From an uncultured Turicimonas sp. (GTDB taxonomy: Bacteria; Pseudomonadota; Gammaproteobacteria; Burkholderiales; Burkholderiaceae_F): a DNA stretch of 46,619 bases. The notes below the pieces were generated by a model. That model did no database searches and had not been told where the DNA came from. It worked only from the letters and a program-made list of their open reading frames with translations. This document shows, piece by piece, positions 27,143 through 35,394 of the stretch. The DNA lies in contig CANTYJ010000039.1 of the NCBI GenBank assembly GCA_947854175.1, forward strand, positions 1-46,619. Reading direction: 5' to 3'. Made by a program: the position numbers and the translations under genes. Numbering within the stretch: position 1 is the first letter of the stretch; each line of letters opens with the position of its first letter.

Positions 27143-28354
27143 ATGGATATAAAAAAAACTTTAACCTCCCTACAATACTCTGATATATTACTGTGCTGCT
27201 TTTGTCTTTGCGCTTTATTCTTATGTATAAACCCAAAGATTGCTAATGCTTTTCAAATACTTTGTTATTTGTGCTTTATTCCATTTTTTTTTAAAAATAA
27301 ACACATCATTCTTCAAAGATTAGATAAGTTCAAATTCTTTTTTTATATCTACTTTTTGTACGCATTTTTTGAGTTAATTCCTCTTTTCTTTAGTCCCGAT
27401 CTTGGAGCAGCATTAAAAATTTGGCTAAGAACTTACTTTTTAAGGGGAACTTTATTTTTATTATTGATTATTTCTTTCAACCAAAAAAAACAATATTTAT
27501 TGGTCTTATTGGCTTTGATAAGTTCTTTCACTCTCAGTAGTTTGGCCTGTTTAATTTTAGGACCGGATCCGCAATATGGTACTCGGGTAGGGGGATTTTA
27601 TGGACATCCAATGATTTATGCAGGATTCTCGTGCATTGCACTTCCTTTTTTTATTTTTAAATTAATCTTTGAAAAAAAACTTATAAAAAAATTAATTTTC
27701 CTGTCTATTAGTATTTTCTTTTTTTCATTACTAATTCTTAATGGAACTAGGGGTGCTTGGATAGCCGTATTCTTAGTTAGTTCTCTATTGCTTGTTGTTT
27801 CAAAATTATCATGGAAGAATGTTCTTTTTTTCCTTCCTATTTTTTTATGTCTAAGTATTGTCTCTATACAGTCATCGTCAGAAATCTCAAATAGAATAAA
27901 ATCTCTTTCTAACCCTCAAATGCATCTTCAATCTGAGCGAATTCTTCTGTGGAAAAGTTCATTTGAAATGTTCAAGGATCACCCTCTAACTGGTGTCGGT
28001 CTTGGCAATTATGCGTCTCAATACAAAAATAATTATATGAGTCCCTTAGCAAAAGAAAGAACACTTACCCGCGCCCATAGTAATATTTTTCAATTAATAG
28101 GAGAAAGCGGACTTTTTGGATTAGTAGGATATCTCATCATAACTTTTGGATTATTGTATAAAGCTTCCCTAATGTATCTTGTCAAGAAAAATAGGATTGG
28201 GATCCTTATTGCTTCTTCTATAATTTGCCTATTTGTTCAAGGCCTTACCGAATATAATCTTGGTCATTCAAGCGTTATGAAGTTTTATTGGTTATGGCTT
28301 GGAACTCTTTTTCCTCTAGGTTATCTATCAAATGAAAATTGCGATTCTGTGTAA
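27143..28354 (+). CDS. waaL: O-antigen ligase family protein (WaaL-like)
   Basis: A 403-aa polytopic membrane protein with about 11-12 helices. It has the O-antigen ligase/polymerase signature: a periplasmic loop with SERILLWKSSFEMFKDHPLTGVGLGNYASQ and then RAHSNIFQLIGESGLFGLVGY, where Arg and the His of the AHS/N element are the catalytic-type residues. WaaL joins undecaprenyl-linked O-antigen to lipid A-core in the periplasm; Wzy polymerases share the fold, so Wzy cannot be ruled out from sequence. No good ribosome site precedes the ATG. Very AT-rich, like its neighbour. The next gene overlaps its 3' end by 23 bases. Confidence 0.8.
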   Translation: MDIKKTLTSLQYSDILLCCFCLCALFLCINPKIANAFQILCYLCFIPFFFKNKHIILQRLDKFKFFFYIYFLYAFFELIPLFFSPDLGAALKIWLRTYFLRGTLFLLLIISFNQKKQYLLVLLALISSFTLSSLACLILGPDPQYGTRVGGFYGHPMIYAGFSCIALPFFIFKLIFEKKLIKKLIFLSISIFFFSLLILNGTRGAWIAVFLVSSLLLVVSKLSWKNVLFFLPIFLCLSIVSIQSSSEISNRIKSLSNPQMHLQSERILLWKSSFEMFKDHPLTGVGLGNYASQYKNNYMSPLAKERTLTRAHSNIFQLIGESGLFGLVGYLIITFGLLYKASLMYLVKKNRIGILIASSIICLFVQGLTEYNLGHSSVMKFYWLWLGTLFPLGYLSNENCDSV

Positions 28355-29393
28355 TGGGTTTCAATATGATGGCGGTATGGAAACTTATACCTTGGATTTA
28401 GTTCAAGGTTTATTGCCTTTCCTATCAGAGCCGCCGATCATAATAACAAAAAAATTTGATCCCAAATTAGATCTAATAAATAAAGTAAAGTTATTCAAAA
28501 TAACAATGGGATACGTCCCTAGCTGTCTCAGAGACATCTATTTTTCATGGCGTGCTAAACAAATCCTTAAGACGAATAAAGTTGACTTTGTCATCGGATG
28601 CTGTAGAAATACAATAAATGATATTGTTATGTGCGGTGGTAATCGCAAAGGCTTTAGTCTTTCGAAAGGAAGCAAAACACTTAAAGACGTAAGGATAGAA
28701 AAAACTGAAGAGAAGCAAATCAAAGCAGCCAACCTTATAATCGCTCATTCAGATCTTATGAGAGAAGAGTTGATAAATTTGTATGGAATACCCGAAAAGA
28801 AAGTTAGGACAATCTACCCGCCAGTTTCTTTTAATAAATTTTCGCCTGTATCTAAGTCAAAAAAAATGAAAATTAGAAGAGAACTTGGACTTTCAGAGAA
28901 TGATATATATTTCTTATTTGTTTCCTCTAGTCACGTCCGCAAAGGGTACACTCTTCTGAAAGATTATTTTACTCAAACCGAACTTCCAATTAAATTGCTT
29001 GTAGTCGGGAAGCCAATAAATGAAGAATCGAACAAGATAAAATATTTAGGAAAAACTAGCCATATAGAAAAACTATATCAAGCTGTTGACTATACTATTT
29101 TGGCTTCAAAATATGAACCTTTTGGGTTGGCCCCCCTCGAAAGCTTATCCTGTCATACACCTGTTGTAATATCAGATAAGCTTGGTTGTAAGGATGTTAT
29201 ATCAGAAGAGTGGAAATACATTTTTAAATCAGATAATTTACTTTCTTTGGATAAAGCCATAAGAAAAGCTTTACGTGAATCTAAAACAGCTCACGAAAAA
29301 CAAATTGTGTCATCACCTTTTTTAACCGACCTAACAGTTGAGAACCATGTCAAAACGGTTCTCAATGAACTGAAAAAATTAAAAGATTGTTGA
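28332..29393 (+). CDS. Glycosyltransferase family 4 (WaaG-like)
   Basis: A 353-aa GT-B enzyme resembling LPS-core GT4 enzymes such as WaaG. The N-domain opens MKIAILCNGFQYDGGMETYTLDL; RKGFSLSKG and IKAANLIIAHSDLMREELINLYG are typical of the WaaG-like group. The C-domain has FLFVSSSHVRKGYTLLKDYF and the EX7E donor site YEPFGLAPLESLSCHTPVVISDKLG. It likely adds a core hexose on the cytosolic face. Its start lies inside the 3' end of waaL, a 23-base overlap suggesting coupled translation. A shared terminator follows. Confidence 0.85.
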   Translation: MKIAILCNGFQYDGGMETYTLDLVQGLLPFLSEPPIIITKKFDPKLDLINKVKLFKITMGYVPSCLRDIYFSWRAKQILKTNKVDFVIGCCRNTINDIVMCGGNRKGFSLSKGSKTLKDVRIEKTEEKQIKAANLIIAHSDLMREELINLYGIPEKKVRTIYPPVSFNKFSPVSKSKKMKIRRELGLSENDIYFLFVSSSHVRKGYTLLKDYFTQTELPIKLLVVGKPINEESNKIKYLGKTSHIEKLYQAVDYTILASKYEPFGLAPLESLSCHTPVVISDKLGCKDVISEEWKYIFKSDNLLSLDKAIRKALRESKTAHEKQIVSSPFLTDLTVENHVKTVLNELKKLKDC

Positions 29394-29497
29394 ATCTAAT
29401 CCGGCTGAATAGAAACTTTTTCACAGAAAATCCAATCAAACCAGCTGCTTCAAGATGTTACTTCCCTGTCAGAGATAATTTCTACAAATAAATAGAG

Positions 29498-29531
29498 AAA
29501 AGCCCTTGTTTTCAAGAGCTTTTTCTTTTTT
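29498..29531. terminator. Bidirectional terminator between GT4 gene and HU gene
   Basis: AAAAGCCCTTG/CAAGAGCTTTT forms a stem (29498-29508, 29513-29523) with one C-A mismatch and loop TTTT, then TTCTTTTTTC. T-rich flanks occur on both strands, so it can end both the plus-strand waaL-GT4 transcript and the minus-strand HU transcript. Confidence 0.75.
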
Positions 29532-29551
29532 CTGTTTAATAGAAAATAATA

Positions 29552-29869
29552 TTATTTCTTAGCTTTTCTTGCGCCACGCTTTGCCGGTTTCTTCGGGGCA
29601 TTAACTGCATCTTTGAATTTTTTGCCGGCAACAAACTTAGGTACTGTTGCTTCAGCGATCTTAATAACAGCACCTGTAGAAGGATTACGGCCTTCGCGGG
29701 CTTTGCGTACAGAAGATTTGAATGAACCAAATCCAATGATTGTGAATTCACCACCGGCGGCAACTACTTCTACTGTTTTTTCTACGAGTGCGTTAAGAAC
29801 CTTTGTTACATCAACTTTTGTAAGTTCCGTTTCAGCAGCAATGGCGTCAATCATTTCAGTCTTATTCAT
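29552..29869 (-). CDS. hup: HU-family DNA-binding protein
   Basis: A 105-aa HU protein, a nucleoid-bending histone-like factor. The start at 29869 (MNKTEMIDAIAAETEL) has AGGAG nine bases upstream; the longer frame from 29911 is not supported. The core has ALVEKTVEVVAAGGEFTIIGFGSF and then VRKAREGRNPSTGAVIKI with the DNA-binding beta arm and FVAGKKFKDAVN. About 15 extra residues at the C-terminus are Lys/Ala/Pro rich, as in some betaproteobacterial and actinobacterial HU proteins, and probably add nonspecific DNA contacts. It stands alone between the polysaccharide locus and the 2-oxoacid operon. Confidence 0.93.
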   Translation of the reverse strand: MNKTEMIDAIAAETELTKVDVTKVLNALVEKTVEVVAAGGEFTIIGFGSFKSSVRKAREGRNPSTGAVIKIAEATVPKFVAGKKFKDAVNAPKKPAKRGARKAKK

Positions 29870-30324
29870 CGGAGTTCTCCTTTGATTCGTGGTATTTGAA
29901 GTTGAAAACAAACTAACCTCTTCACTATACGCTAATTCTCAGGAGTATTTGAGATTTTTTTCTTCCGAAGGCCCATGAATATTGAATTCTGAAGCATTTT
30001 TCATACAAAAAACGTTAAAGGACCCCATTTTTAAAATCAATAACTCTTGAAAATTATTTGACCTCAAAAACTTTCAAATTTTTAACATTCGTAACAACAT
30101 TAAATCCAGGAATACTCAATAAATGGTATCTTTTACCAAAATTTCAAATAGTAATTCGCAATTTCATAATGTGAAAACGGACGCCGTTATTTTGCAATTA
30201 AAATAATGCACTGATCAGAGTATGCGGAATAAATCTGATCTGAATCTAATGCATGTTTCGCTGGTGCAGACGTCCTTTAAACGAATAAAAAGCTAACTCG
30301 TTTAGAGTAAAGGTAGATAAACAA
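29870..30324. other. Divergent intergenic region between HU and the acyl-CoA synthetase operon
   Basis: This 455-bp AT-rich stretch must hold the promoters of hup (minus) and the 30325-37023 operon (plus). AAAGG about 12 bases before ATG 30325 is a weak ribosome site. I saw no open frame, riboswitch or clear operator. Confidence 0.5.
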
Positions 30325-32442
30325 ATGAACGCTTTGGACAAAATTATGAGACCGGCCTCAGTGGCGGTCATAGGCGCTTCTTCAAAACCACATACCATTG
30401 GTTTTGACATTACAAAGAATCTTCTTAAATATGGATATACTGGAACGATTTATCCTATCAATCCGAAAGATACTGAAATTCAGGGACTACCTGCATACAA
30501 GTCAGTATTGGATGTTCCCGGTGACATTGATATGGCTGTTATCGTCATCAATTCAAAATATGTCTTATCCACAATAGATCAGTGTAATCAAAAAGGAATT
30601 AAAGGTGTAGTAATAATCAGCGCCGGTTTCAAAGAAACCGGAGAGGCTGGCAAGGAACTTGAAACTGCTTTAGTTAACAAGTTAAACGAATACGGAATGA
30701 CTTGCGTTGGCCCGAACTGCTTAGGTGTTGTTAACACAGATCCGGCTGTCAAGTTAGACGCTTGTTTTGCTGAAACCCTTCCTATTCGCGGAGATATTGG
30801 CTTTGTCTCACAATCCGGAGCTTTGGGCGGCGGCATTCTTAATATCTTAAAAGATCTCAACATCGGCTTTTCTCAATTCATTTCTATCGGTAATCAGGCT
30901 GATGTCAATGCAGATTCTGCAATTGAATACTGGGAAAATGTAGATGACGTTAAACAGATTCTCTTATATATGGAGTCTATTGCTGATCCTCAAAAATTTA
31001 GAACTTTAGCAACCAGGACTACTAAGAAGAAACCGATTATTGCCTTAAAGGCTGGTCGCTCAGCTCAGGGTGCTTCCGCAGCTTCTTCCCATACAGGTTC
31101 TTTGGCAGGCGCAGATAAAGCAGCCGATGCCTTACTGAAACAATCCGGCGTTATCAGAGAATTCTCTCTTCAGGAATTGTTTAACACTGCAAAAGTTTTC
31201 AGCCATTGCCCTATTCCTAAAGGAAATCGTGTCGCAATCGTCACAAATTCCGGTGGCCCTGGCATCATGTGTACAGACGCAGTTGTAGAAGATGGAATGC
31301 AGATGGCTCAACTGTCAGAGGAAACCAAAGAGACTCTTCGTTCTTTCCTTCCGGCAGCCGCCTCTGTCAAGAATCCGGTTGACATGATTGCTTCAGCACC
31401 ATTAGAGCATTACAAGAAAACGCTGGAAACTGTTTTACAAGACGAAAATGTAGACATGGTTGTCGTCATCTATTTGCCTTTCTTAGGTTTGAAAGACATC
31501 GATGTAGCCAAAGCCGTCATGGAAATTAAGGCCCAAAATCCTTCAAAACCGGTTGTAGGGGTCTTCATGACTACACAGGACTTCTTCCAGAAAATCTCTG
31601 AAATGGAAGTCAATATTCCATTCTTCATGTTCGGGGAACAAGCGGTTGAAGGGTTAAGCAGACTGAATCGTCAAAGATTATGGGTTGAACGTCCGTTAGG
31701 CCAATTCCCTGAATTTACTGTTGACAAAACAGTGGTAAATTCGATTTTTGAAAACCTCGTTCGCGAAAACCGGGATCAATTGACAACAGGAGAGAGTCTG
31801 CAGTTGCTCTCATCCTACGGAATACGAGTTTGTAAGGATGGTGAAGCCACTAACCTTGAAGAAGCAGTCGAACTTGCTGACGAAATTGGTTATCCGGTGG
31901 TGATGAAATTAAATTCCAAGAAAATTTCTCACAAAACAGATGTCGGCGGAGTCAGAGTCGGTATCGAAAATGCCGACCAGCTCAGAGCTGAATACACTGA
32001 CATGGTCGATAAGTTAAAAGCCAAAAACTTACTTGACGGAATGGAAGGCGTCATCATCCAGGAAATGGTTAAGAGCGATCGTGAAATGGTCTGTGGCATT
32101 GCTACAGATCCACAGTACGGTCCGATGATGATGTTTGGCTTAGGTGGTGTTTTTGTAGAAGTTATGAAAGATGTTTCTTTCAGACTGGCCCCGATTAGTG
32201 ATCAAGATGCAATGGATATGATTAAGTCGGTTAAGGCATACAAACTTCTTGAAGGAGCCAGAGGTTCAAAACCGGCCGATATCAAAGAGACTCAGAATAT
32301 TCTTTTGAGATTGTCACAATTAGTCAAAGATTTTCCGTGCATCGATGAACTTGATATCAATCCGTTGATGATAAGCGATAAAGACGGTGAACCTATTGCT
32401 GTTGACGGAAGAATTAAAATCCGTTTAAACGAAGTAAAGTAA
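30325..32442 (+). CDS. ADP-forming acyl-CoA synthetase (acetate--CoA ligase, alpha-beta fusion)
   Basis: A 705-aa NDP-forming acyl-CoA synthetase with both halves fused. It converts acyl-CoA + ADP + Pi to acid + CoA + ATP, saving the thioester energy. N-terminal CoA-binding domain: MRPASVAVIGASSKPHTIGF and YPINPKD; CVGPNCLGVVN and FVSQSGALGGGI mark the CoA ligase domain. His256, in SSHTGSLAGAD, is the residue phosphorylated in this family. The C-terminal ATP-grasp half (about 480-705) has GYPVVMKLNSKKISHKTDVGGV, IIQEMVKSDREM and FGLGGVFVEVMKD. It heads the operon with the 2-oxoacid oxidoreductase genes and would use the acyl-CoA they make. Confidence 0.9.
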   Translation: MNALDKIMRPASVAVIGASSKPHTIGFDITKNLLKYGYTGTIYPINPKDTEIQGLPAYKSVLDVPGDIDMAVIVINSKYVLSTIDQCNQKGIKGVVIISAGFKETGEAGKELETALVNKLNEYGMTCVGPNCLGVVNTDPAVKLDACFAETLPIRGDIGFVSQSGALGGGILNILKDLNIGFSQFISIGNQADVNADSAIEYWENVDDVKQILLYMESIADPQKFRTLATRTTKKKPIIALKAGRSAQGASAASSHTGSLAGADKAADALLKQSGVIREFSLQELFNTAKVFSHCPIPKGNRVAIVTNSGGPGIMCTDAVVEDGMQMAQLSEETKETLRSFLPAAASVKNPVDMIASAPLEHYKKTLETVLQDENVDMVVVIYLPFLGLKDIDVAKAVMEIKAQNPSKPVVGVFMTTQDFFQKISEMEVNIPFFMFGEQAVEGLSRLNRQRLWVERPLGQFPEFTVDKTVVNSIFENLVRENRDQLTTGESLQLLSSYGIRVCKDGEATNLEEAVELADEIGYPVVMKLNSKKISHKTDVGGVRVGIENADQLRAEYTDMVDKLKAKNLLDGMEGVIIQEMVKSDREMVCGIATDPQYGPMMMFGLGGVFVEVMKDVSFRLAPISDQDAMDMIKSVKAYKLLEGARGSKPADIKETQNILLRLSQLVKDFPCIDELDINPLMISDKDGEPIAVDGRIKIRLNEVK

Positions 32443-32479
32443 AACAATTTTAACGATTAACTAACTATAAGGAACTAAA

Positions 32480-33061
32480 GTGTTTCAGATTCGTCTACAC
32501 GGCCGTGGAGGCCAAGGCGTTGTCACTTCGGCCGAAATGCTCTCTATTGCGGCATTTGCGGAAGGACATTATGCCCAAGCGTTCCCAAGTTTTGGTAGTG
32601 AAAGAACAGGTGCTCCTGTTGTTGCTTTTGCCAGAGTTCATAATGAACCCATCCGCTTAAGAGAACCAATCATGGAACCGGATGCCGTTCTAATTCAGGA
32701 CAGAACACTCCTGGAAAGCGTCAATGTATTCGGTGGCCTCACACCAAACGGGTATGTTTTGATCAACAGTTCCCAGTCCCTTGAAACTCTTGGCATCCAG
32801 GAGCTCGCTGACAGATTACCTAAGGGCCATGTGATAACGCTTCCTGCAACTTCATACGCCATGAAATACATCAGAAGGCCCCTCCCGGGAGCAGCAATGC
32901 TCGCCGGCTTTGCTGCTCTGACAGGCAAACTTAAGTTAGAAAGTATTCAGGAAGCTTTCAAGACCAAATATAAAGGTAAAGTGGCTGAAGCTAACGGTTT
33001 AGTAGCAGAAGCAGCTTACAACTTCGTTTTAGAAGCAAAAAAAAATTTTAAGGAGTCCTAA
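32480..33061 (+). CDS. porG: 2-oxoacid:acceptor oxidoreductase, gamma subunit
   Basis: A 193-aa gamma subunit of a pyruvate:ferredoxin-type oxidoreductase. It starts at GTG 32480 with AAGGAAC upstream. The family opening HGRGGQGVVTSAEMLS and the AQAFPSFGSERTGAPV block are plain; EPDAVLIQD and the RRPLPGAAMLAGFA segment follow. The gamma chain takes part in CoA binding and subunit contacts. It is 37 bases after the acyl-CoA synthetase, and the alpha gene begins two bases after its stop. In many such operons a small ferredoxin delta subunit comes next; here the clusters are in the fourth gene instead. Confidence 0.92.
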   Translation: MFQIRLHGRGGQGVVTSAEMLSIAAFAEGHYAQAFPSFGSERTGAPVVAFARVHNEPIRLREPIMEPDAVLIQDRTLLESVNVFGGLTPNGYVLINSSQSLETLGIQELADRLPKGHVITLPATSYAMKYIRRPLPGAAMLAGFAALTGKLKLESIQEAFKTKYKGKVAEANGLVAEAAYNFVLEAKKNFKES

Positions 33062-33063
33062 GA

Positions 33064-34317
33064 ATGCTTAAACAAATACAAGGTTCTCAGGGCGTCGCCC
33101 AGGCAGTTGCTCTTTGCCGCCCCGAAGTCATATGTGCCTACCCTATTTCTCCTCAGACACATATTGTCGAAGCTCTCGGTGCATTATGTGGTAGCGGAAA
33201 ACTTCAAGACTGTGAATTTATCAACGTAGAAAGTGAATTCGCAGCTATGAGTGTCGCAATTGGCTCTTCTGTTGCCGGTGCACGCTCTTACACGGCAACA
33301 GCTTCTCAAGGCCTCTTATACATGGCAGAAGCTGTTTATAACGCATCCGGTCTTGGACTGCCTATCGTGATGACAGTCGCTTCACGTGCTATCGGAGCTC
33401 CAATCAATATTTGGAATGATCATTCCGACTCTTTGTCTCAAAGAGATAGCGGATGGCTTCAGCTTTTTGCTGAAGATAACCAGGAAGCAGTAGATCTTCA
33501 CATTCAGGCTTTTAAGATAGCCGAAGAACTTTCTCTTCCGGTTATGGTCTGCATGGACGGCTTTGTGCTGACTCATGCCTACGAAAGAATGGATGTTCCT
33601 TCTCAGGAAGAAGTCGATAGCTATCTGCCTCCTTACGACCCAAGACAGAAACTTGATGTAAATCATCCTGTTTCAATTGGAGCGATGGTTGGTCCTGAAG
33701 CTTTCACTGAAGTTAGATATCTTGCGCACCTCCATACAATTGACTCTTTGTCGGTAATCGAACAAGCCTCTCAAGATTTCGAGAAAGTGTTTGGCCGTAA
33801 ATCAGGCGGATTACTCAGCCCATACAAAATCGAAGGTGCTGACACTATTGTTTTAGCAATGGGTTCTGTTATCGGAACGATTAAAGATACTATCGATGAA
33901 ATGGAAAAAGACGGTAAGAAAGTCGGTCTCATCGGCATTAAATCATATCGTCCCTTCCCTGACAAACAATTAGCTGAATTACTGAAAAATGCAAAAAACG
34001 TGGTTGTCATTGACCGCGCACTTCAGGTCGGCATTGGCGGCGTTGTTACTGATGACGTTATTAGAGCAACACGTAAGATGGATTTGAATATTTACTGTGT
34101 TATTTCAGGCTTAGGTGGCAGACCAATAACAAAACGCGGACTTGCCGAAGTGTTTAACAAAGCCATGAATGGTGAGTTGGAAGAACTTCATTTCTTAGAT
34201 TTAGATAAAGAAGTTGTTGAAAAGCAGTTGGAGCGCGAAAAACAAGATCGTCATACCGGACCGCTTCCAGAAAACGTAGTCCGTGATGCAGCTAACCTTC
34301 ATAAAGGAGGACTCTAA
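33064..34317 (+). CDS. porA: 2-oxoacid:acceptor oxidoreductase, alpha subunit
   Basis: A 417-aa alpha subunit holding the pyrimidine-binding TPP domain and the transketolase C-terminal-like domain. CAYPISPQTHIVEALG, FINVESEFAAMSVAIGSSVAGARSYTATASQGLLYMAE and PIVMTVASRAIGAP match PorA. The Glu in NVESEFAA is the TPP-activating residue. IKSYRPFPDKQLAELL and VIDRALQVGIGG are in the C-domain. The acid used (pyruvate, branched or aromatic 2-oxoacid) cannot be fixed from sequence alone; the subunit order and domains are PorA-like. The stop overlaps the start of the beta gene (TAATGA), so expression is coupled. Confidence 0.92.
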   Translation: MLKQIQGSQGVAQAVALCRPEVICAYPISPQTHIVEALGALCGSGKLQDCEFINVESEFAAMSVAIGSSVAGARSYTATASQGLLYMAEAVYNASGLGLPIVMTVASRAIGAPINIWNDHSDSLSQRDSGWLQLFAEDNQEAVDLHIQAFKIAEELSLPVMVCMDGFVLTHAYERMDVPSQEEVDSYLPPYDPRQKLDVNHPVSIGAMVGPEAFTEVRYLAHLHTIDSLSVIEQASQDFEKVFGRKSGGLLSPYKIEGADTIVLAMGSVIGTIKDTIDEMEKDGKKVGLIGIKSYRPFPDKQLAELLKNAKNVVVIDRALQVGIGGVVTDDVIRATRKMDLNIYCVISGLGGRPITKRGLAEVFNKAMNGELEELHFLDLDKEVVEKQLEREKQDRHTGPLPENVVRDAANLHKGGL

Positions 34318-35378
34318 TGAGTGAACATCAGATAAAGTTCTATCAGACAGGTACTTTTACTGTCGGTAACCGCCTATTAGATCCTTCTCAGAGATCAGGG
34401 CAAGCCAACATTGAACGCTTTAATTCTTTAAACTCCGGCCACCGTGCTTGCCAAGGTTGCGGTGAAGCATTAGGTGCACGATATACCGTTGATGCTGCAA
34501 TGAGAGCTACCAATGGAAACTTAATCGCTGCAAATGCTACCGGATGCTTGGAAGTGTTTTCTACTCCATATCCGGAAACCAGCTGGCAGTTACCATGGTT
34601 CCACTCTCTTTTCGGTAATACAGCGGCTGTAGGAACAGGCATGGCTGCTGCTATGAGAGTCAAAGCCAAGAAGAACGGGGGACCTTTAGTTCGCGTGATT
34701 GCACAAGGCGGTGATGGCGGAACAACTGATATCGGCTTTGGATGTTTATCAGGTATGTTTGAACGTAATGACGACGTTTTATATGTCTGCTATGACAACG
34801 AAGGCTACATGAATACTGGTGTACAGAGATCTTCTGCTACTCCTCCGGCTGTTCGTACTGCTACTACCCAGATTGTAGGAGCCCATCCAGGTAACGCTTT
34901 TGGACAAGGTAAGGAAGTTCCATTGATTGCAATGGCTCACGGAATTCCTTATGTTGCAACCGCCAGCATTGCTGATTTAAGAGACCTGGAACGTAAAGTT
35001 CAGAAGGCTATGACTTTCCATGGAGCCCGGTACATTCATGTTCTGGTTCCTTGCCCTCTTGGTTGGGGGGCTGCCTCACAAGATACAGTTAAATTAGCCA
35101 GACTTGCCCAAGAAACAGGTTTGTTCCCTGTCTTTGAAGCTGAATACGGCGAAATAACTAATGTCACAAAGATTAGAAAGTTGGCTCCTGTTGAAGACTA
35201 CATGAAACTTCAAAAGAGATACGCTCATTTATTCGGACCAAAAGCAGACCAAACTGCCTTAATCAGAATTAAGGCCATTGCTGAAAGAAACATTCGTCGT
35301 TTCGGACTTCTTGGTAACGAAAGATACGAACCGATGCCTCCTGCTGTTCAAGCCGATGAACGTGCAGACAGAGTTTAA
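34317..35378 (+). CDS. porB: 2-oxoacid:acceptor oxidoreductase, beta subunit (TPP-binding)
   Basis: A 353-aa beta subunit that binds TPP diphosphate and an iron-sulfur cluster. Family blocks: HRACQGCGEALGARY with two Cys, NATGCLEVFSTPYPETSWQLPW with a third Cys, the TPP motif QGGDGGTTDIGFGC (GDG) followed by DNEGYMNTGVQRSSATP, and HVLVPCPLGWG. An N-terminal extension of about 40 residues before HRACQGCG is longer than in archaeal PorB and probably wraps the next subunit. It is translationally coupled to porA; the flavoprotein gene follows after 16 bases. Confidence 0.92.
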   Translation: MSEHQIKFYQTGTFTVGNRLLDPSQRSGQANIERFNSLNSGHRACQGCGEALGARYTVDAAMRATNGNLIAANATGCLEVFSTPYPETSWQLPWFHSLFGNTAAVGTGMAAAMRVKAKKNGGPLVRVIAQGGDGGTTDIGFGCLSGMFERNDDVLYVCYDNEGYMNTGVQRSSATPPAVRTATTQIVGAHPGNAFGQGKEVPLIAMAHGIPYVATASIADLRDLERKVQKAMTFHGARYIHVLVPCPLGWGAASQDTVKLARLAQETGLFPVFEAEYGEITNVTKIRKLAPVEDYMKLQKRYAHLFGPKADQTALIRIKAIAERNIRRFGLLGNERYEPMPPAVQADERADRV

Positions 35379-35394
35379 AGAGGAGAAATAAAAA